From Flavobacteriaceae bacterium (GTDB lineage: Bacteria; Bacteroidota; Bacteroidia; Flavobacteriales; Flavobacteriaceae): a stretch of 6,747 bases of DNA. The notes under the pieces were generated by a model, which saw only the letters and a list, made by a program, of their open reading frames with translations, ran no database searches and was not told the DNA's origin. Numbering within the stretch: position 1 is the first letter of the stretch; each line of letters opens with the position of its first letter. Location of the stretch: the NCBI GenBank assembly GCA_013003145.1, contig JABDLH010000278.1, positions 1 to 6,747 of the forward strand, in the 5' to 3' direction. Both the position numbers and the translations under genes were made by a program. Shown piece by piece: positions 1 through 6,747 of the stretch.

Positions 1-470
1 GCTACGGACCCCTGGGGGATCACTTCAATGGTATTGCCTCCAAAGACCGATTCAAAGAAGTTATTATTGACATAGAAATTGGGCAAGAGATTCTTACGAG
101 CTTCCTCACTACCGGCTTTACGACCGGAAAAGGCATCGATCTTTTCCTTGAAGTAGGATTTCATATTCTCCTGCTCTACCAATTCCAGGTATTGTTCCGG
201 GGTCAGGATTACAGGGTAGCTAATATCGTATTCCCCTACTTGCTGTGTGTATATATAGCGGTCTAGCTGGGGGTCATAGGTGTAGCGGGTCACAATGCTT
301 TCCGGGTCCTGGAGTTCAATCCGCCCGATAGAAAAGCCTGTCTCGGTAGAGTCAGTTTCCACTTCGGTATCCTGGGCATAGGCACCGGCAAGTGCTGCCA
401 AGAATAATACCCAAAGATGGAGAAGCTTAAATGAAGAAGATTTAAGAATAGACGTTGCCCCTGTTTTCAA
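1..470 (-). CDS. sprA: SprA, outer-membrane translocon of the type IX secretion system (N-terminal part)
   Basis: Only the first 156 codons are present; the gene runs off the left edge. SprA family proteins are very large (over 2,000 residues) outer-membrane beta-barrels that form the type IX secretion channel and are needed for gliding motility in flavobacteria. Seen here: a signal peptide with a basic start (K2, K10, K15), a hydrophobic core at about residues 16-29 and an AYA cleavage site at 30-32 followed by Q33-D34. Residues 128-156 (LLPNFYVNNNFFES, then FGGNTIEVIPQGSV) match the conserved SprA N-terminal region as I remember it. The reading frame is open only from 497, after an in-frame TAA at 500-498. 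It has no ATG before the signal peptide, so TTG at 470-468 is the chosen start. This lies 5 bp after the ruvA stop, which suggests co-transcription and perhaps translational coupling. Family assignment is confident; the exact start is less so. Confidence 0.9.
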   Translation of the reverse strand, partial: MKTGATSILKSSSFKLLHLWVLFLAALAGAYAQDTEVETDSTETGFSIGRIELQDPESIVTRYTYDPQLDRYIYTQQVGEYDISYPVILTPEQYLELVEQENMKSYFKEKIDAFSGRKAGSEEARKNLLPNFYVNNNFFESVFGGNTIEVIPQGSV

Positions 471-475
471 ACTTG

Positions 476-1057
476 TTACAAATTTTTGAGCGCCAGTTTA
501 ATTATGTCCTCAACGCTGCGTGTCGGGTCATCGATCATCGCCTTGTCCACGGCCTTTTCGGCCTGTTTCCGCACGAATCCAAGTACCTCTAAAGCTGATA
601 ACGCTTCTTCTTTATTTGTATTGTTCGATGGGGCTGAAACTTCCCCGATATCCTGTATTTTCAGAACTTTGTCTTTTAAGTCCAGGATTGCCCGCTGAGC
701 GGTTTTTGCACCTATCCCTTTGACAGACTGAATGGTAGCCACGTCACCATTTGCGATAGCATCCCTTACCTGCTGCGGCGTTAAAGAAGATAACATGGTC
801 CTTGCAATACTGGCTCCAATTCCGGAAACGGATAATAAGAGGCGGAAGATCTCCCGCTCTGAAGGTTCCGCAAAACCAAAGAGGGTATGTGAATCTTCCT
901 TTACCTGCAGGTGGGTAAAGAGCATCAGCTGTTCTTCATCCCGGACCAGGGAAAAAGTGTGCAGGGAGATATTGACAAAATATCCAATCCCGGCGCATTC
1001 TATGACAACATGGGTGGGATGCTTCTCTACGAGCTTCCCTTTAAGATGGGTAATCAT
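476..1057 (-). CDS. ruvA: Holliday junction branch migration complex subunit RuvA
   Basis: RuvA binds four-way DNA junctions as a tetramer and loads the RuvB helicase during recombinational repair in the cytoplasm. The 193-residue length fits the family (about 190-205). The three expected domains are visible: an OB-fold at about 1-64 (starting MITHLKGKLV) with the acidic pair E54-D55 at the place of the acidic pin; two helix-hairpin-helix motifs, VSGIG at 77-81 and VKGIGAKTA at 112-120; and, after a loose linker (about 131-148), a C-terminal RuvB-binding domain at 149-193 with ALEVLGF and the usual SVEDIIKLAL ending. The ATG at 1057 gives the standard N-terminus. There is no Shine-Dalgarno sequence, as is common in Bacteroidota. 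It lies 44 bp after maeB and 5 bp before sprA, so it probably has no promoter of its own. ruvB and ruvC are not in the window. Confidence 0.97.
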   Translation of the reverse strand: MITHLKGKLVEKHPTHVVIECAGIGYFVNISLHTFSLVRDEEQLMLFTHLQVKEDSHTLFGFAEPSEREIFRLLLSVSGIGASIARTMLSSLTPQQVRDAIANGDVATIQSVKGIGAKTAQRAILDLKDKVLKIQDIGEVSAPSNNTNKEEALSALEVLGFVRKQAEKAVDKAMIDDPTRSVEDIIKLALKNL

Positions 1058-1079
1058 GGTTGGTTCAATGTTTGGATGA

Positions 1080-1097
1080 CGGCATGCATCTATGCCG
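1080..1097. repeat. Small inverted repeat between maeB and ruvA
   Basis: CGGCAT at 1080-1085 and ATGCCG at 1092-1097 form a perfect 6-bp stem with a 6-nt loop, filling much of the 44-bp spacer between the maeB stop and the ruvA start. No T-run follows on the minus strand, so it does not look like an intrinsic terminator. It could be a minor RNA hairpin that affects processing, or it may be chance. Confidence 0.4.
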
Positions 1098-1101
1098 GGT
1101 T

Positions 1102-3405
1102 TTAAATTTTCACGGTCCCTTGTTTTGCTTTCCTGCGTTTCTCCCGCTCCTGCGCATCGATCACCGCAACGGCGGTCATATTCACCATTTCGTTCACATT
1201 GGCTCCTAACTGCAGCAGGTGCACAGATTTCCTCAACCCAAGCATGATAGGCCCGATAGAATCTGCCTTATTTAGCTCCTTGAGTAATTTGTAAGTGATA
1301 TTCGCCGCTTCCAGGTTGGGGAAAATGAGTGTATTCACCTTTTTACCGGCTAATTTAGAAAAGGGAAACTGGCTCTGGTGCAGCTCCTTATTCAGGGCAA
1401 AATCGGTTTGTATTTCCCCGTCCACCACCATTTCCGGGTATTTTTCATGCAGGATCTGAACCGCCTTGGCCACTTTGGTAGCATGTGGATGGTTAGAGGA
1501 ACCAAAGTTCGCATAAGACAACAGTGCCATTACCGGGTCAAAACCAAAGGCACTGGCCAGGTTGGCTGTCATCACCGCGATCTCGGCGATCTCTTCTGCT
1601 GTCGGGTCTATATTGATAGAGGTATCAGCCAGGAATATTGGCCCCCTCTTGGTATTCATAATGTGTACTGTAGCGGCGTTGCGAACGTTAGTAGAGCGGC
1701 CGATAACCTCGAATATTGGTTTTACAGCACTGGGGAAAGCCCTGGTCTGCCCGGAGATCATTCCGTCTGCATCGCCTTCAAGCAGCATCATAGCCCCAAA
1801 ATAATTGCGTTCGCGCATCTTGGATTTGGCATTGTGTATAGTAGATCCCTTTCGCTGGCGGTTCTCCCAGTACTGGTTGGCGTACTGTACTCTTTTGTCT
1901 TTGGCTTCCGGTGCATTAGGGTCAATCACAGGAACGTCTGCATCAAACTCCAGTTCTTCCATCAGTTCTTTGATCACATCCACTTTCCCGAGTAATATGG
2001 GATGAGCTATCCCCTCCTCGTAAGCGATCTGGGCTGCTTTAAGAACATCCAGGGTATCCGCCTCGGCATAAACGATCTTTTTAGGATCTGTTTTGGCCCT
2101 GTTCATCAGCATTCGCATAACCTTATTATCGTCACCGGAACGCTGCATCAGGGTTTCCCGGTAGCCATCCCAATCTTCGATCGGAGCCTTGGCTACCCCG
2201 CTTTCCATGGCGGCCTTAGCCACTGCCGGTGGAATTTCTACAATAAGCCTGGGATCAAATGGCTTGGGAATGATGTAATCTCGTCCAAAGGTCAGGCGGG
2301 TCTCCCCATAGGCAATATTCACCTGTTCCGGAACCGGCTCTTTGGCCAATTCTGCAAGGGCTTTTACCGCCGCCATTTTCATTTCCTCGTTGATCTTGGT
2401 GGCCCTGACATCCAGTGCTCCCCTGAAAATAAAGGGAAATCCAAGAACATTATTCACTTGGTTAGGATGGTCAGAACGCCCGGTAGCCATGATCACATCT
2501 TCCCTGGTCCTGCAGGCCAGGTCATAATCGATCTCCGGGTTCGGATTGGCCATGGCAAATACGATGGGCCGTTTAGCCATAGATTTTAACATGGCCGGGC
2601 TCAGGATATTAGCAATAGATAACCCAATAAACACATCAGCATCTTTTACTGCCTGTTCCAGGGTGTCTATTTTCCGTGAAGTGGCAAATTCCAGCTTCTC
2701 CCCGCTTATACCCTCGCGATCTTTCCGGATGACCCCTTTACTATCTAACATGACCATGTTCTCTCCTTTAGCTCCAAGGGCTTTGTATAACCTTGAACAG
2801 GAAATGGCTGCAGCACCTGCACCGGAGATCACGATCTTTACCTTATCTAATTTCTTCTTGGCGATCTCAACAGCGTTCAGTAAAGCTGCGGCGGAAATGA
2901 TTGCCGTCCCGTGCTGATCATCGTGCATTACCGGGATATCCAGCTCATACTTTAAACGGCGTTCAATCTCGAAAGCTTCCGGGGCTTTTATATCCTCCAG
3001 GTTGATCCCGCCAAATGTAGGCGCAATCATTTTTACGGTCTCTATGAATTTTTCAACATCCTTGGTGTCTACTTCTATATCCATCCCATCAATATCTGCG
3101 AAGATCTTAAAGAGCAGGCATTTCCCTTCCATAACAGGTTTAGAGGCCAAAGGCCCGATATCCCCGAGGCCCAGTACCGCTGTACCATTGCTGATCACAG
3201 CCACCAGGTTCCCCTTTGAGGTGTAACGATAGGCATTCTCCTTGTTTTTCTCTATTTCAAGGCAGGGCTCTGCTACTCCGGGAGAGTACGCCAGGGCCAG
3301 GTCTCGTTGAGTGGAGTACGGTTTGGTCGGAACAATTTTAATCTTACCGGGCTGCGGTTTTGCGTGGTATATAAGGGCTTCTCGCCTTTTCTTTTCTGCA
3401 CTCAT
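1102..3405 (-). CDS. maeB: NADP-dependent malic enzyme with C-terminal phosphotransacetylase-like domain
   Basis: This cytoplasmic enzyme oxidatively decarboxylates malate to pyruvate and CO2, usually with NADP+, giving NADPH and linking the TCA cycle to pyruvate and acetyl-CoA. The 767-residue length matches the MaeB-type fusion. The malic enzyme part (about 1-425) has the catalytic Tyr in [13 protein letters not shown] (Y40), the catalytic Lys in EGKCLLFK (K95), metal-binding residues in NLEDI (E137, D138) and DDQHGT (162-167), a Rossmann motif SGAGAAA (194-200) and NPNPE (287-291). The part from about 427 to 755 resembles phosphate acetyl/butyryltransferase, including GDADGMISG (544-552). 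In known MaeB proteins this domain is regulatory (acetyl-CoA) and not a working transacetylase. Cofactor preference is inferred from the family. The ATG at 3405 gives the usual N-terminus with [20 protein letters not shown] good -7 element lies 19 bp upstream. It probably heads the maeB-ruvA-sprA unit. Confidence 0.96.
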   Translation of the reverse strand: MSAEKKRREALIYHAKPQPGKIKIVPTKPYSTQRDLALAYSPGVAEPCLEIEKNKENAYRYTSKGNLVAVISNGTAVLGLGDIGPLASKPVMEGKCLLFKIFADIDGMDIEVDTKDVEKFIETVKMIAPTFGGINLEDIKAPEAFEIERRLKYELDIPVMHDDQHGTAIISAAALLNAVEIAKKKLDKVKIVISGAGAAAISCSRLYKALGAKGENMVMLDSKGVIRKDREGISGEKLEFATSRKIDTLEQAVKDADVFIGLSIANILSPAMLKSMAKRPIVFAMANPNPEIDYDLACRTREDVIMATGRSDHPNQVNNVLGFPFIFRGALDVRATKINEEMKMAAVKALAELAKEPVPEQVNIAYGETRLTFGRDYIIPKPFDPRLIVEIPPAVAKAAMESGVAKAPIEDWDGYRETLMQRSGDDNKVMRMLMNRAKTDPKKIVYAEADTLDVLKAAQIAYEEGIAHPILLGKVDVIKELMEELEFDADVPVIDPNAPEAKDKRVQYANQYWENRQRKGSTIHNAKSKMRERNYFGAMMLLEGDADGMISGQTRAFPSAVKPIFEVIGRSTNVRNAATVHIMNTKRGPIFLADTSINIDPTAEEIAEIAVMTANLASAFGFDPVMALLSYANFGSSNHPHATKVAKAVQILHEKYPEMVVDGEIQTDFALNKELHQSQFPFSKLAGKKVNTLIFPNLEAANITYKLLKELNKADSIGPIMLGLRKSVHLLQLGANVNEMVNMTAVAVIDAQEREKRRKAKQGTVKI

Positions 3406-3424
3406 ATAAATGGGCTTTGAATGA

Positions 3425-3432
3425 CAAATTTA
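3425..3432 (-). promoter_or_regulatory. Probable -7 promoter element of maeB
   Basis: Read on the minus strand this is TAAATTTG, a full match to the Bacteroidota -7 consensus TAnnTTTG, ending 19 bp before the maeB ATG. No clear TTTG (-33) element lies at the usual 17-23 bp upstream. Transcription would begin only a short distance before the start codon. Confidence 0.55.
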
Positions 3433-3458
3433 GTAGTATTTCTTTGGAATAAGACCTA

Positions 3459-3506
3459 AGCAGCTGAAACAAATATGCAGACACCTAAATGCCTTTGCCA
3501 GCTGCT
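3459..3506 (-). repeat. Inverted repeat upstream of the maeB promoter
   Basis: AGCAGCTG (3459-3466) and CAGCTGCT (3499-3506) are perfect 8-bp arms. On minus-strand RNA the stem can be extended by GCAAA (from 3498-3494) pairing with UUUGU (from 3473-3469) through one G-U pair, after a 2-nt bulge, leaving a loop of about 20 nt. It lies between the transporter stop and the maeB -7 element, next to where a -33 element would be. A weak terminator for the transporter or a regulatory site for maeB are both possible. No T-run follows, so a classical terminator is unlikely. Confidence 0.45.
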
Positions 3507-3559
3507 ACGAGAATCGTTCTCTAAGAGGTCTATCCATCGAGAAGCAAATTCTCAGCTGG
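3498..3559. repeat. Nested inverted repeats downstream of the transporter gene
   Basis: Two small hairpins share the same 5-bp stem: GAGAA-TCG-TTCTC at 3509-3521 and GAGAA-GCAAA-TTCTC at 3539-3553. In addition, CCAGCT (3498-3503) plus GAGAAT (3509-3514) can pair with ATTCTC (3548-3553) plus AGCTGG (3554-3559), giving 12 bp with a 5-nt bulge. The local and long-range folds exclude each other. The cluster lies just after the transporter stop codon and overlaps the neighbouring 3459-3506 repeat. Its function is unknown; 3'-end stabilisation of the transporter mRNA is one possibility. Confidence 0.45.
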
Positions 3560-3572
3560 AAAATTTAAGACC

Positions 3573-5057
3573 CTATTCACGTTCTGTTCTATCCTCCTCA
3601 ATAGTTAACCTGGGCGGAGGTGTGGGCGGTACTACTTTTAGCCTCATGGCCAGGACCGCAGCGATCAAAAAGAAGGCACCCCCGAACAGAATGGCGTTAA
3701 TCGCGTTGTTTCCAAGGAAATTTTTGATAATAAATCCAAAAGAAAGCGTCTGTATCAACATAGGGATAACGATCATCATATTTACGATACCCATGTATAC
3801 ACCCCGGCGCTCTTCGGGGATCACCTTAGACACCATGGCATAAGGGATTCCCATCATAGCCGCCCAACCAATTCCGAAAAGGATCATCGGGATCAACAAG
3901 GCGATCCTGTCGTTTATGAATGGCATACTGAGCAGGGCAAGCCCGGTGAGGAATAAACTGAGTACGTATACTATTTTTGAACTGTACTTCCTGGCGATCG
4001 GCACTAGTGCCAGGGCCACCAGCATGGTCACCATATTATAGGTCCCGTTCATCAGCCCGGTCTGGGCCAATGCCTGTTCTGACATTAACTGCACATTCTG
4101 GGCAAAAGTCATGTCATCGGTACCGATCACTTCCCCCGCCCGGCAGGCTTCCATAATGGTCTCGAACCTGGAGGTATCGCTATTGCTGATCCCGAATAAA
4201 CTGGACCTCAACATGGGGGTAATGAACTGCCAATACACGAACAAGGCGTACCATTGAAAGAAGTACACGGCAGCGAGTTTCCACATCAGTTTAGGCATAC
4301 TGCCTATGGCATGCGCTATTTCTATGATGGGCTCAAAAGTGCGTTTGAGTATAGAATCGTTCTGTTTTCTTTCCCGGATATAAGCCAACTCCTTATCGGT
4401 TGGAGGGATCTCCGGAGTTTTCCATACAGACCAGAGGATGGTCGTAACCGAGGCTATCGCCCCTAAGAAGAAGGAGTAATACACCCATTTGGGAATTGCA
4501 GTCACTACCTCTGTCCCCGTGCTGCATAATTCTCCCGCTACCGCCGGGACACTGAACCAGTCCTGGAAGAGGAAGAGTGAAAAATTGGCCAGTGTGATCC
4601 CGGCACCGACAAAGAGACTCTGCATCTGGTACCCGTAAGTCAGCTGTTTATCCGGAAGCTTATCCCCTACAAAGGCCCTGTACGGTTCCATCGCGGTATT
4701 GTTAGCCGCATCGAGGATCCAGAGCAATCCTACCGCAAACCACAACTCCGGGCTGAATGGAAATGCGACAAGGCACAAACTGGCAAGGATAGCACCAATA
4801 AGGAAGAAGGGTTTCCTGCGTCCGTACTTCGGTGACCAGGTCTTGTCAGAGATAGCTCCTATAATAGGTTGTATCAACAGGCCGGTAACCGGTCCTGCGA
4901 GGTTCAGCAGGGGTAATTCTTCATGGTGAGCACCCAGGAAGGAAAATATGGGATTCACCGCGGTCTGTTGTAAGCCAAAACTGAACTGGATTCCGAAAAA
5001 TCCGACATTCATATTCCATATCTGCCAAAAACTTAACTCGGGCTTCCTGATCTTCAT
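3573..5057 (-). CDS. MFS transporter, SLC45-like sugar/proton symporter type
   Basis: This is a 494-residue inner-membrane permease with about 12 hydrophobic segments. The MFS signature loop between helices 2 and 3 is clear (GAISDKTWSPKYGRRKPF, about 67-84) and resembles SLC45/sucrose-maltose-type symporters. DAANNTAMEPYR (116-127) in helix 4 and PEERRGVYMGIVNMM (414-428) between helices 10 and 11 also fit that group. A cytoplasmic central loop lies at about 212-258. The loops at about 169-190 (C178) and 283-335 (C305) would be periplasmic, and the second is long. The C-terminus ends in a proline-rich then charged tail (VPPTPPP, then EEDRTERE). The ATG at 5057 is well fixed because an in-frame TAG lies directly before it. 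Substrate is likely a sugar such as maltose, sucrose or glucose by family, but no neighbouring carbohydrate gene supports a choice. It has its own spacers on both sides and is probably a single-gene transcript. Confidence 0.88.
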   Translation of the reverse strand: MKIRKPELSFWQIWNMNVGFFGIQFSFGLQQTAVNPIFSFLGAHHEELPLLNLAGPVTGLLIQPIIGAISDKTWSPKYGRRKPFFLIGAILASLCLVAFPFSPELWFAVGLLWILDAANNTAMEPYRAFVGDKLPDKQLTYGYQMQSLFVGAGITLANFSLFLFQDWFSVPAVAGELCSTGTEVVTAIPKWVYYSFFLGAIASVTTILWSVWKTPEIPPTDKELAYIRERKQNDSILKRTFEPIIEIAHAIGSMPKLMWKLAAVYFFQWYALFVYWQFITPMLRSSLFGISNSDTSRFETIMEACRAGEVIGTDDMTFAQNVQLMSEQALAQTGLMNGTYNMVTMLVALALVPIARKYSSKIVYVLSLFLTGLALLSMPFINDRIALLIPMILFGIGWAAMMGIPYAMVSKVIPEERRGVYMGIVNMMIVIPMLIQTLSFGFIIKNFLGNNAINAILFGGAFFLIAAVLAMRLKVVPPTPPPRLTIEEDRTERE

Positions 5058-5085
5058 CTAGTTATGAGATAGCGTATTAGTTGGT

Positions 5086-5115
5086 AATCGATTGGTTTAC
5101 AGCTGGTTGATCAAC
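5086..5115. promoter_or_regulatory. Two palindromes in the transporter leader, possible operator
   Basis: AATCGATT (5086-5093) and GTTGATCAAC (5106-5115) are perfect palindromes, with centres about 21 bp apart (two helical turns), lying 29-58 bp before the transporter start codon. Such spacing would suit a dimeric repressor, but no regulator gene is in the window. Short palindromes also occur by chance, so this is a weak candidate. Confidence 0.25.
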
Positions 5116-5158
5116 GCACAGGCGAGAGAAACTCAACCCTTAGATCACAAACAAGTGT

Positions 5159-5191
5159 GGAATATAGCCAATAATGATCTTTCCTAACAAA
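5159..5191 (-). promoter_or_regulatory. Possible promoter of the MFS transporter
   Basis: On the minus strand TTTG (5191-5188) is followed after 21 bp by TATATTCC (5166-5159), which matches the first half of the Bacteroidota -7 consensus TAnnTTTG but not its last two bases. It would give a leader of roughly 95-100 nt before the transporter ATG. The match is imperfect and the call is tentative. Confidence 0.3.
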
Positions 5192-5231
5192 TTCTTAACA
5201 TATTAATCTGCGCCATGAATAAGATCATTAT
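5171..5231. repeat. 11-bp perfect inverted repeat in the queG-transporter spacer
   Basis: ATAATGATCTT (5171-5181) and AAGATCATTAT (5221-5231) are exact reverse complements, 39 bp apart, beginning 8 bp after the queG stop codon. The spacer between the arms is AT-rich and contains the TTTG half of the possible transporter promoter. No T-run follows the second arm on the minus strand. It could be a 3'-end hairpin of the queG mRNA with a large loop, or a paired binding site around the transporter promoter. Confidence 0.5.
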
Positions 5232-5239
5232 CCGAATGC

Positions 5240-6163
5240 TTAGGATTTTAAGAATTTTATGTTTCGCTTAAGGCCGGAAAACTTGGTCCGCTTCACTGCA
5301 GATTTCCGAAATACCTCGCGGAAGACATCTTCAGTGATCTCTTCCCAGTCCTTTTTGCTCATCTGAAGTAGTTCCGGGTGCGGATCAAAGGCCGGTTCGT
5401 TATGCGGTTTAGAAAAGCGGTTCCAGGGACAGACGTCCTGGCAGGTATCACAACCAAAGGCCCAATCATCAAACTGCCCTTTAACTTCAGCGGGAATTTC
5501 ATTCTTCAGTTCTATGGTGAAATACGAAATACACTTACTGCCATCCACAACGTAGGGCGCCACGATGGCCTGGGTTGGGCAAGCATCGATACAGGCGGTG
5601 CAGCTACCACAATGATCGGTTACCGGGGCATCCGGGGGCAGCTCCAGGTCTGTGATTAATTCCGCAATAAAATAAAAGGATCCCACCTGCCGGGTTAGGA
5701 GATTGGAATGCTTCCCCATCCAGCCGAGACCACTGCGCGCCGCCCAGGCTTTATCCATTACCGGGGCAGAATCCACGAAGGCCCTGCCGTTGACTTCTCC
5801 TATATGATCGGTCATAAACTCCTGTAGTTGGCGGAGTTTGGATTTTATGACATGGTGGTAGTCCTGGCCGTAAGCGTACTTAGAAATCTTATAGGTCCCG
5901 TCTTCCTGCTGTTCTTCCGGGTAGTAATTCAGTAAGAGGGATATGACAGATTTAGCGCCATCCACCAGCTTAGTGGGGTCCAGGCGTTTGTCAAAATGGT
6001 TTTCCATGTATTGCATCTCACCATGCATACCCTGCCGCAGCCATTGTTCCAGCCGTGGTGCTTCTTCCTCCAAAAAACCGGCCTTAGAAACGCCACAGGA
6101 CAAAAAACCGAGGCGCTTGGCTTCGGTTTTTATCATCTCTTTATAGGTGTTTTGCTGCTGCAT
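5240..6163 (-). CDS. queG: Epoxyqueuosine reductase QueG
   Basis: QueG is a cytoplasmic cobalamin- and iron-sulfur-dependent enzyme that reduces epoxyqueuosine to queuosine in the wobble position of GUN-anticodon tRNAs, the last step of the pathway. The 307-residue protein has the N-terminal cobalamin-binding region with the conserved start [15 protein letters not shown], the catalytic Asp in [13 protein letters not shown] (D131), and [13 protein letters not shown] (144-156). A ferredoxin-like part holds [12 protein letters not shown] (C185, C188, C191, C195) and [13 protein letters not shown] (C238, C241, C245); C211 supplies the eighth cysteine for two 4Fe-4S clusters. The protein ends just after [11 protein letters not shown], so it lacks the C-terminal HEAT-like repeats of the longer E. 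coli and B. subtilis enzymes; I believe short forms are usual in Bacteroidota. The ATG at 6163 is chosen for its N-terminal fit and the -7 element 29 bp upstream. No other queuosine gene is in the window. Confidence 0.96.
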   Translation of the reverse strand: MQQQNTYKEMIKTEAKRLGFLSCGVSKAGFLEEEAPRLEQWLRQGMHGEMQYMENHFDKRLDPTKLVDGAKSVISLLLNYYPEEQQEDGTYKISKYAYGQDYHHVIKSKLRQLQEFMTDHIGEVNGRAFVDSAPVMDKAWAARSGLGWMGKHSNLLTRQVGSFYFIAELITDLELPPDAPVTDHCGSCTACIDACPTQAIVAPYVVDGSKCISYFTIELKNEIPAEVKGQFDDWAFGCDTCQDVCPWNRFSKPHNEPAFDPHPELLQMSKKDWEEITEDVFREVFRKSAVKRTKFSGLKRNIKFLKS

Positions 6164-6192
6164 CTGCGCTTGGGAACTATTAAATGAAGGTA

Positions 6193-6200
6193 CAAATCTA
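6193..6200 (-). promoter_or_regulatory. Probable -7 promoter element of queG
   Basis: The minus-strand octamer TAGATTTG fully matches the Bacteroidota -7 consensus TAnnTTTG and ends 29 bp before the queG ATG. No convincing TTTG is found at the -33 position. The rest of the 152-bp spacer (6201-6315) holds no gene that I can support. Confidence 0.55.
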
Positions 6201-6305
6201 AAAAAGAAATACCGCAGTGCGTTTAATTAACATTACCCCGGTTTCTTAGGTCATAAACTCAGCCCATTTTCAATTACTGCAGAATGTACCATTTTGTCCC
6301 TGGTA

Positions 6306-6339
6306 ATACCTGAACTCATATACCCTGAACTTTGTTCAG
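6306..6339. repeat. Direct repeat and small hairpin at the end of the partial gene
   Basis: ATACCTGAAC (6306-6315) and ATACCCTGAAC (6320-6330) are near-identical direct repeats around the stop codon at 6316-6318. CTGAAC (6325-6330) and GTTCAG (6334-6339) form a 6-bp stem with a 3-nt loop. The hairpin lies inside the last codons of the open frame, an unusual place that may mean the frame has been extended into former 3' non-coding DNA. No T-run follows. Confidence 0.4.
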
Positions 6340-6747
6340 ATCTGGAAAGCAAAACAAGAATGCCGGGGAAAGAGGCCCAGGCATAACATAAAATAGAATT
6401 AATAGCTCATTGAAATAAGGTAGCGCCGGATTTTGAGCGGCAAAAATACCATTACTATTTTCCATGGCAACCCAAACATGTAAGGTCCACATACCTATAT
6501 CTGTATTAAAGAACCATACGTCTTCAGGCCCGGTAAACCCCTCAGGAGGAGGCGGAGGATTTAAAGGATCTGGAACAGTCACCAGGTATTCAACAGCGAC
6601 AAATTTCATTCCTTCATCGCCATCCGGAACATACAACAGGACTTCCGGTTTTTCTAATTCGAAAGTTTCATCAATAAGCCCTGTTTTCCCATAGTGATGG
6701 CCCATTTTAGAGACATAACCGGAAAGGTCCGTGTCATAACCCTGGGC
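6316..6747 (-). CDS. Uncharacterised protein, C-terminal part (start outside window)
   Basis: The frame is open to the right edge, giving 143 visible residues; an internal Met at 6705 is unlikely to be the start because the upstream codons (AQGYDTDLSGYVSK) read like protein. I recognise the general pattern of a widespread family of uncharacterised, often exported proteins: MGHHY near the start of the domain, a Pro-Glu-x-Leu-Leu-Tyr segment (PEVLLYVPDGDEG), a LVAVEY-like strand (here KFVAVEYLV), a proline-rich stretch (NPPPPPEGFTG), and LHVWVAMENSNGIFAAQNP near the end. The function of that family is not known to me. The last 30 or so residues after NPALPY are hydrophobic, include a Cys (FCFP) and do not look like the usual short ending, so a lost stop or frameshift near the 3' end is possible. 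The signal peptide, if any, lies beyond the edge. It is followed by a 152-bp spacer before queG. Confidence 0.65.
   Translation of the reverse strand, partial: AQGYDTDLSGYVSKMGHHYGKTGLIDETFELEKPEVLLYVPDGDEGMKFVAVEYLVTVPDPLNPPPPPEGFTGPEDVWFFNTDIGMWTLHVWVAMENSNGIFAAQNPALPYFNELLILFYVMPGPLSPAFLFCFPDLNKVQGI

Noticed and set aside
1080..1097. Hairpin between maeB and ruvA as a terminator
   Set aside because: The 6-bp stem is short and no T-run follows on the minus strand; the close gene spacing argues for read-through.
1378..2589. Long plus-strand open frames antisense to maeB (205 and 195 codons)
   Set aside because: They lie opposite a clearly conserved enzyme in full, and their translations show no protein-like motifs.
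3475..3843. Plus-strand open frame of 122 codons crossing the transporter 3' end and the spacer
   Set aside because: It is mostly antisense to the transporter C-terminus, has low-complexity composition and no recognisable domain, so it reads as a shadow of the real gene.
5240..6163. QueG as a truncated gene
   Set aside because: It lacks the HEAT-like repeats of the long enzymes, but all catalytic and cluster residues are present and the end matches the end of the conserved core, so it is a complete short form.
6464..6694. Plus-strand open frame of 76 codons rich in Ser, Gly and Thr
   Set aside because: It is antisense to the partial protein; the glycine run is just the complement of the proline codons.

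Overview
The window looks like chromosomal DNA from a member of the Bacteroidota, most likely a marine Flavobacteriaceae. Three things point there: the right-to-left order maeB-ruvA-sprA with a type IX secretion gene, start codons without Shine-Dalgarno sequences, and two good matches to the Bacteroidota -7 promoter element TAnnTTTG. Every recognisable gene is on the minus strand, so transcription runs from the right end to the left. The gene order is: partial hypothetical protein, queG, an SLC45-like MFS transporter, maeB, ruvA, sprA (partial).

Right part (about 5060-6747). The right edge holds the C-terminal part of an uncharacterised protein whose start lies outside the window. A 152-bp gap with a good -7 element leads into queG, which encodes epoxyqueuosine reductase, the last step of queuosine tRNA modification. 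A 182-bp gap follows. It holds an 11-bp perfect inverted repeat, two short palindromes and a possible promoter for the transporter.

Middle (3406-5057). The MFS gene encodes a 494-residue 12-helix permease of the SLC45/sugar-proton symporter type; its substrate cannot be read from the sequence. The 166-bp gap downstream is rich in inverted repeats and carries the -7 element of the maeB promoter.

Left part (1-3405). maeB (malic enzyme fused to a phosphotransacetylase-like domain), ruvA (Holliday-junction binding) and sprA (outer-membrane translocon of the type IX secretion system) are tightly packed, with gaps of 44 and 5 bp, and are probably transcribed together. The three products act in carbon metabolism, DNA repair and protein secretion/gliding, so their linkage reflects conserved gene order rather than a shared pathway. 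sprA has no in-frame ATG near its 5' end and seems to start at TTG.

No rRNA, tRNA, CRISPR array, insertion sequence or phage gene was seen. There is no gene-free stretch longer than 300 bases. Overall this is a mostly ordinary housekeeping region. The points worth a second look are the structured intergenic spacers, the TTG start of sprA, and the odd C-terminal tail of the partial protein. I found no convincing sign of a new multi-gene system.
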